Source of the DNA: Ophiothrix spiculata
Taxonomy: Eukaryota; Echinodermata; Ophiuroidea; Amphilepidida; Ophiotrichidae
Assembly (NCBI GenBank): GCA_000969725.1
Contig: JXSR01S003780.1
DNA: 25,354 nucleotides
Reading direction: 5' to 3' (one strand)
The notes under the pieces are model-generated. The model was not told the origin of the DNA and did no database searches. It saw only the letters and a list, made by a program, of their open reading frames with translations. A program made the translations under genes and the position numbers. Shown here piece after piece: positions 19,767-25,354 of the stretch (its first letter is position 1; every line of letters starts with the position of its first letter).

Positions 19767-20686
19767 GAAGGACCATAAGCCATTTCTCCCTTTTTACTGA
19801 TAAATGATATTTGTTGTTGATCTGATTAACAGGGGACTTCTTTCAAGGTCTGAATTCTAAGATTCGGTTATATCAATATAAATTCGAATTGAATCTTCTG
19901 GTATGAATATAAATGTCCCAATGCAACATATACATTGCGCATTTATTAACTGAATATTCATATATAACAAAAGTTCGTGCAGATAATGGCATTACTTATG
20001 GATAATTTCGAAAATATGCTAGTCTTACCACCAGAAACAAGAGAATATCGCTCTTGATGTACATTGAGGTGTCATTTTAATTCTTAATAACGTGGTCTTA
20101 GTGGTCGGTAAAAATGAAATGAGGCTCCATTTACAGCTGTTTTTGGGTGGACAATCACATATTATGTATATTCTAATACCCGATCACTAAAAGTACTAAA
20201 CACATTCTTTATATCAGGTGGTTGTATGTGTTAAATTAGTGGAAAGCACAAACTCTCTGACAGTAGTTATATATCATCATCACCATTAATATAATTATGT
20301 GACCCAATTCAATCTTTTACTTTAATTTCCCATTTCCCAAAACAGCGCCATAAAAGAACACAGAAATCACTGCCACAAACGATATCATCGCTTGTGAAAT
20401 AATGAACGTGTTTTAGTCTCTCCAGCTAGACTTGACCAAATATTATTTTAATGTAAACTTGAGCTTTATTATCTTTGCCCTTTAAGTATTTTTCTCTGTG
20501 TACAAAAGGAACCAATCCCTACATCAGTAAAGTTATCAAAAGATTATATGCAAACAGACGCCATACGAAAAGTCAATACCAGGACATATTTAAATAAAAT
20601 AAAATGTTGTAAGGAGCGACCGTGGGAGATAATAAGATACTGAGTTCAAAAATAATATTGAGTGTGGGCAGGATTTTTTTAATAAC
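19767..20686. other. AT-rich stretch, no gene seen
   Basis: Contains aagagaatatcgctcttg at 20039-20056, a hairpin almost identical to the one at the LINE 3' end (11169-11186). Otherwise nothing is supported. Confidence 0.4.
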
Positions 20687-20944
20687 ACCCTGGTCACATA
20701 AGCCGCAACGTCGGTATGACATCGGTATGACACCGGTGAATGATTGCGATGCCCGGTCGCACACCGGTGGTTATGTGACCATAATTGAAGTCATCGTATG
20801 CAATGTTTTAACTCGGAATTAAATTCTTGCGGTATGTTTCCGGCGTCTCTACGGCTCATTGACACCGTTTGGACACCGGCAGGTGTCCGATCGGCGTCTG
20901 CTGAATTGATGCCGTAAACACATCGCAAGGTTATATGACCTGGG
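20687..20944. mobile_element. nested MITE-like element, CACCGG-rich
   Basis: ccctggtcacataagcc at the left (20688) is roughly inverted at the right as aggttatatgacctggg (20928-20944). A tighter internal pair, tggtcacataa (20691-20701) and ttatgtgacca (20771-20781), is perfect. The interior has repeated cggtatgaca, caccggtg, gacaccg and ggacaccggcaggtgtcc (itself a hairpin at 20871-20888), giving a CpG-rich body within AT-rich flanks. No transposase is present. The nested arms suggest a non-autonomous DNA transposon that duplicated an end. Confidence 0.55.
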
Positions 20945-21410
20945 TCTAACTCCTCAGTCACATGTTAATGAAAGAAATTTAACTCATATCATTTTGCAAC
21001 AACAGCAAAAACAAGAACAAAAATGGCAGTATATTGTAAAACCATGCTGACAAAAATGTCGGGGATTTTTTTCCATCTAAAAGGTGATGGATGGAATTAC
21101 CTGTGTAGTAGAATGTAGCACAGTTCAAGTAGGAGTAAACAATTTGAGGAAGTTTGTTCCCGGATGTTGAAACGTGATATAATGACTCACAGCAGTTTGC
21201 ATGATAAATTTCCGAAAGGCAAAAGCATCGTATTGCAGAAACAAGAGTCGCGAAATTATTCATAAAGTTGGGTTAATTCACCCATGTCTTCACATGTTTG
21301 GATGGTGATGAAGGTTTGTTACGAATTAGAAGTGATGTCTACTTTGGATATGACTCGCACATGGTAATAATGAAAATATGTTTTAATTTTGAACGAGGTC
21401 TGTTGGGGGT
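20945..21410. other. AT-rich stretch, no gene seen
   Basis: A 94-codon minus-strand open frame (20979-21263) has no recognisable domain. Nothing else is supported. Confidence 0.4.
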
Positions 21411-21429
21411 GTGTGGGGGGGGGGGGCGG
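21401..21429 (+). repeat. G-rich tract with 12-G run
   Basis: tgttgggggtgtgt precedes twelve G at 21415-21426, then cgg. It resembles the tract at 11191-11250. Confidence 0.7.
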
Positions 21430-22407
21430 TAATGCGATGTAAGTATTTTCTACTTATTAAACACGTAAATTCATTTTCATATTTTCAAAATCATTTTCAT
21501 TTATCATTTTAAATACAAATTAATAAGGTAATGGACGTTTTAACACATTTTCCTAAGTTTATTAGGAGTGGGAGTGACGTAAAACAATTAAATTCAACCC
21601 CTTACACACCTTAATAATTTTTAAATAACAACTCACTCGTCCGACGAAATTTATAATTGAAATGAATAACAAGCGTGTTTTACGTAATAACTTTTATTTT
21701 CGAAGCGAGCAATATGTTTCGGAATGAAACACTACCAGTTGTATATATATCTAGCCTGGATTTAACTGATCAGTCGAAATGTAACCCACTCTCTAAATTC
21801 TAGAGACTCATTTAAATCTAAAGAGACTTGTTAAAATGATAAAATGTTTTTTACATACATTTTTAAATTTGAAAGTTAGATTATATATATTGAAATGCAA
21901 GTCTCTCGTGTCCTTTTCACTGCTTTTTAAGTCAATTGTCGATTATATTTTTTCTATATGATTTATTTGAAATAAATCTTTTTGACGAACTTATTATTTT
22001 AAACCTGAAAAATGTTTTGTCATTTCTCTTAATAAATTAGTCTAAGGGTTTAGAGAGTTTAAGCATAACTTAAGATGGGTATCAAGTCACTGTTAGGTCA
22101 TTGATATGATTAGGGTTGTTTACTAGACATATCTAATCTAAGATTAGCTAGTATATCAATCATGCAATGCATAACGTTTAGAAATATCAACCTTTAGTAA
22201 CTGTTATATTATATTTAAAAGAGTATGTGATGTTTTACATGTGATATTTTACCATAATGATATACAATCTTTTTCCACATTAAAGGGGTTTTTTTGAATA
22301 GCAAAACAAAATTTTCAGTATTTCAACACTTTTTTGGGGTTCATGATAACATCAATTTTCCTAAAAAAACACAAAGATATTGTGTCATTTTCTGAATAAA
22401 AATAGAC
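21430..22407. other. AT-rich stretch, no gene seen
   Basis: No frame, RNA or repeat structure could be supported. Confidence 0.45.
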
Positions 22408-22510
22408 ATAAAAAACTAAACAAAACAAAAAAACATAACAAACAAACAAATACACATCCCTCAACATACATCCACACACAACCCCGCCAAACAAACGAAC
22501 AAATAAAACT
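22408..22510 (+). repeat. A/C-rich strand-asymmetric tract
   Basis: About 100 bases composed almost wholly of A and C on the plus strand (aaacaaaacaaaaaaacata, then acaaacaaacaaatacacat, then ccacacacaaccccgccaaa and aacaaacgaacaaataaaac). It is a low-complexity simple sequence. Confidence 0.7.
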
Positions 22511-22664
22511 TTTCAAATAATACTAGTAAATAATATGCTATATAACAACATGTTAAATGCAAGATTCTGGAATATCAGACTGCTTCATAGTATCATACTA
22601 TTATCCACGGTATATTTATATAAACATGTATGTTTCTGTGTTGCTCAATATCGTTAGAGCCCTG

Positions 22665-23135
22665 TACTTGACTCCTGAGTAATCTAAGGGGGATTTGGTC
22701 AAATTCATCCAAGGTAAAAGATTAAATGTCATCAAAGGTCTTTTTGACGCCAAGGATTATTTGCCAGGAGGTTTGACCTAAGATCATCCAAGGTCATTTC
22801 AATGCCACGGCCATAACTCCAGAACCTTTGAATTTTCCTGGACCAAACTTGTAGCATGCATAGTAATTGTTCTCTTGAGTAATTTGATTGGGGTCTAGTC
22901 AATATCAATAGCCAGATCTTGAAATTGTACATCATAGGTACCAGGTCACGGTCATAAATTCCGTATCCCTTGCCCGACCTGGACCAAACACTGCAACCAT
23001 GGATAGCGATTGGCGCACTGCACTGAGAGGGAATTCCAGCTAAGGTCATCTAAGGTCAAACGTCAATTTGAGTTTCAATTGGTCGAAAGTTGAGGTCATC
23101 TCAGGTTATTCTAAGGTCACGACCATAAATCCACA
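22665..23135 (+). repeat. AGGTCA-rich tandem repeat array
   Basis: Diverged units of roughly 140 to 170 bases (a first unit nearer 200). Corresponding landmarks are acggccataactcc (22807), acggtcataaattcc (22948) and acgaccataaatcc (23119), with cctggaccaaac.ctg at about 22838 and 22978 and tgagtaat at 22675 and 22876. Each unit carries AGGTCA hexamers, often ten bases apart with the spacer TCCA or TCTA: AGATCA/AGGTCA (22781-22796), AGGTCA/AGGTCA (23043-23058), AGGTCA/AGGTTA (23093-23108). A 105-codon minus-strand frame crossing it (22732-23049) is a by-product. Confidence 0.65.
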
Positions 23136-23278
23136 ATACAGATATTCTTAATTCAATGGCTTGATTTCTGCTTGGATCCGTGGATTTCAGTGCAAACTTT
23201 ATACACATTCACCCATTTTCACACAAACAAAAAACATGTATTTTTTTGATTATCACACATTAATACCCCCACTTTTTC

Positions 23279-23319
23279 TGACCAAAATCCAACACCCTTT
23301 TTTGACCAAAATCCAACAC
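23279..23319 (+). repeat. two-copy 24-bp tandem repeat
   Basis: tgaccaaaatccaacac at 23279-23295 and again at 23303-23319, each preceded by a T run. Confidence 0.75.
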
Positions 23320-23426
23320 TGTATGCCTCTTGATTTGCCAGCAAGTCGTTTTTAAATTTAAGTGCCTCCATGGCCCATCCAGGAACATTATACGTCATTT
23401 TTTGTGTTGAGCAAGTCGTCGATTGG

Positions 23427-23715
23427 GTGTTTAATATGCAGAGCGATTTGGTCTTACTTAAATCAATTGCAGTTTATGTTACACGGGATCATTTCGTCCA
23501 TGTTTATGTGTTGAAGGCATCAACGATTGGTGGTTTAGTATGCAGAATCACTCGAAGTTTAAGTTACATAAGAAGACTTCGTGCATGTTTATTTCGTGCT
23601 AGTCGATGATAGGCTATTTAGTATGCAGTGCCATTTAGTCTCGAATCAATTTTAGATTATGTTACATTGGGAACATTTCTTGCATGTTTTGTCTTGCATA
23701 ACAAATCTTTATACG
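23427..23715 (+). repeat. dispersed repeat family A, copy 2
   Basis: Collinear partner of 14041-14360 (landmarks given there), with small indels; for example the gagcgatttgg to atcatttcg distance is 47 bases here and 43 in copy 1. tatgcag recurs at 23435, 23539 and 23622, showing the internal subrepeat of about 83 to 104 bases. Confidence 0.65.
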
Positions 23716-24405
23716 TACATGAATAATAAGTTACAGTTAAAGTTGTACAAGGAAATGCACTACTTAGTGAGAATTCGATCACATTCTCATCACGTTTATT
23801 TTTTGATACTAAATCAAAGATCACATTTTTCTAATTATAAATCCTAAATTTTATCTTCAAATGTGTTATAGTTTTAGAGATATTACATAAAATGTTAAAT
23901 TAATTGGTTTTAACTATGATCCCTTTCTTATGTAATCACACAACAACCTTATCCAAAGAGTTGCATACTTTCTGTGCCCTCTAAAAAGTACACAAGAAAC
24001 CCCTAAGAATTTAACCTCACTAAATGCTTTTCAGTAGTCAAGGTCAAGCAGTTAAAGAAAGGTAAATAATATATATACATGTTGAAATATGATCCTATAC
24101 CTTTAAGTAACATACATCGACAGAAACATAAACTGCAGGGGATGATGGTGTTGTATGTTTTTGACCGAAGTGGTTAATGTTGGCAAAAAGTGCCAAACGC
24201 TGTATTTTTGATCCATTTTTACGAAGCGTTACGTAAGTTGACTGAAAAGTCTAAATGATTACCAAGAAGGGGGGAAATGGAATGCTTTAAAAAACTTGAG
24301 CTAATTGTACTTTGTATCAAGGCTACATGTTCATACTCTCAAAATTATGAACTTTATTGACAAAATTGGTTTCAGCAACCAAAAAATTGTTATAAACTGT
24401 AAACT
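23716..24405. other. AT-rich stretch, no gene seen
   Basis: No coding, RNA or clear repeat feature was found. Confidence 0.4.
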
Positions 24406-24681
24406 CATTTTAATGCGAAGAAAATTTTGTTCAATCCTGAATATAAAAAATTATTGAACAACCCTGCAAATAGAATTGAGATATCTGAAGGTTCCGTTCG
24501 CGAAAATGATGCTTTATTTGAAGAACTCATTGGTTAGGGGTCATTGGGTGAAAGTATGATTTTAGGCATTCTTGAGAAAAAAATACAAGAATATGAGAGC
24601 TCATTGGCCAAAATTGAGGGGTCATTGGGTGACAAACCTAATGGATATTACACCCAAACACCCAAAGTAGCAACCATCTAG
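24406..24681 (+). other. protein-like open frame interrupted by one stop
   Basis: Without an ATG, one frame stays open for 44 codons (THFNAKKILFNPEYKKLLNN, then RIEISEGSVRENDALFEELI), meets TAG at about 24535-24537 and continues for about 47 codons (GSLGESMILGILEKKIQEYE, then SSLAKIEGSLGDKPNGYY), ending at TAG near 24679-24681. Its charged, helix-prone composition is unlike neighbouring noise. A DNA repeat inside it (ctcattgg...ggggtcattgggtga at 24526-24551 and 24600-24632) yields the paired GSLGE/GSLGD. I recognise no family. It may be an eroded exon, transposon scrap or chance. Confidence 0.18.
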
Positions 24682-25261
24682 TTTTTTTTCCTAGTTGTCA
24701 ACTATGTAGCAATGTTCTTGGTAAAGTTTTATGAATAAATATTAAGTTGCAAACTCCATAGTTTGAAACTAAATTGTTTTTTTAATTTTCAAACTAGGGC
24801 TTAGTTTATTGCTAGCTAGTAAGCGTTGATGAATATGGACCCTGGTCGGACTGGTCCTTAGAACTGCTAGAAGCGCCGCAACGTTCAACCATATGAGTTT
24901 CTGTATCTACCTACTATTATGTAATTTTCAATCGGACATTCAAATGCTGTAAAATATCCCTTACATTTTCAATGGTCTTGCGTTTTATAAAATGTCTGCA
25001 AAGCTTCAAATATTCAATTTCGTCTTGGTACATGCAGCCTCTTGCCAGGTTTCTACATAAACATGATCGATTCGTTTGTATATCACCTGCTTTACTGGCT
25101 GAGAAACGATGCTAAAAGCAATTTCATGAGTCATTTTATTTGAGTGTTACTGACAGGTTTCTGCGTTAATATACTATGCTTATCTGATGCTATAGATATT
25201 TTGTTTCATAAGAAATAACAACTTTGACATTGAGCATTTTTAGATTACATTGTTTTTTTTT
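24682..25261. other. AT-rich stretch, no gene seen
   Basis: Includes a T run ending at about 25262. Nothing else is supported. Confidence 0.45.
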
Positions 25262-25354
25262 TAAGGTCAAAGGTCAATGTGAGGTACAATTTTGAAATTT
25301 GTCGAAAGTTGAGGTCATCCCAGGTTATTCTAAGGTCACGACCATAAATTCACA
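25262..25354 (+). repeat. second copy of the AGGTCA repeat, cut by window edge
   Basis: Matches 23051-23135 collinearly: aggtca, then gtcgaaagttgaggtcatc, then caggttattctaaggtcacg and accataaat. It runs off the right edge. It begins with aggtcaaaggtca (25264-25276), a perfect DR1 arrangement of two AGGTCA hexamers separated by one base. Confidence 0.75.

Noticed and set aside
22732..23049. 105-codon minus-strand open frame
   Set aside because: It is translated from the AGGTCA repeat array; no protein family is visible.

Overview
This window looks like AT-rich, repeat-rich nuclear DNA from an animal, most plausibly a marine invertebrate. The case rests on four fossil non-LTR retrotransposons of the RTE and CR1/Jockey-like kinds, foldback and MITE-like elements, a tRNA-like SINE remnant, homopolymer runs and very few long open frames. 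Nothing prokaryotic is visible (no operons, no Shine-Dalgarno spacing, no dense coding). The AGGTCA-rich dispersed repeat and the AT-rich base composition would suit a mollusc, but that placement is inference. No host protein-coding gene can be supported. The window is either intergenic or inside a large intron.

Layout: 1-1240 is AT-rich DNA with a CpG-dense patch near 95-200. A TIR-bounded MITE-like element lies at 1245-1573. 1574-4095 is mostly featureless, with two unassigned open frames (2165-2467 and 2963-3145). A decayed RTE-type 3' fragment lies at 4103-4796, then a perfect 22-bp inverted repeat foldback at 4922-5038, a SINE-like remnant near 5885-5950 and a CRE-like palindrome at 6054-6065. 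A minus-strand CR1/L2-like 3' end (6938-7395) is followed by a GC-rich 103-bp palindrome (7618-7720). The largest element is a plus-strand Jockey/CR1-like LINE relic (about 8754-11190) with a partial endonuclease and a broken reverse transcriptase. A G-rich tract follows.

The right half holds a young-looking RTE-like insertion (12776-13583) with an intact C-terminal reading frame, a hexamer tail and an 11-bp target-site duplication. It also holds two collinear copies of an unnamed dispersed repeat (14041-14360 and 23427-23715), a foldback at 14834-14902, a 49-bp direct repeat pair (15015-15480), a diverged repeat cluster inside an 18-bp inverted repeat (16127-17451), a CpG/CACCGG-rich nested MITE (20687-20944), a T- and G-poor A/C tract (22408-22510), and an AGGTCA half-site array (22665-23135) with another copy at the right edge (25262-25354).

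The genes do not work together as a pathway. The coding remnants are selfish elements, all 5'-truncated, three on plus and one on minus. The observations most worth following are the clean target-site duplication of the young RTE copy and the AGGTCA array with DR1, DR4 and DR5 spacings carried by a dispersed repeat. The two related foldback structures and the unnamed repeat families come next.
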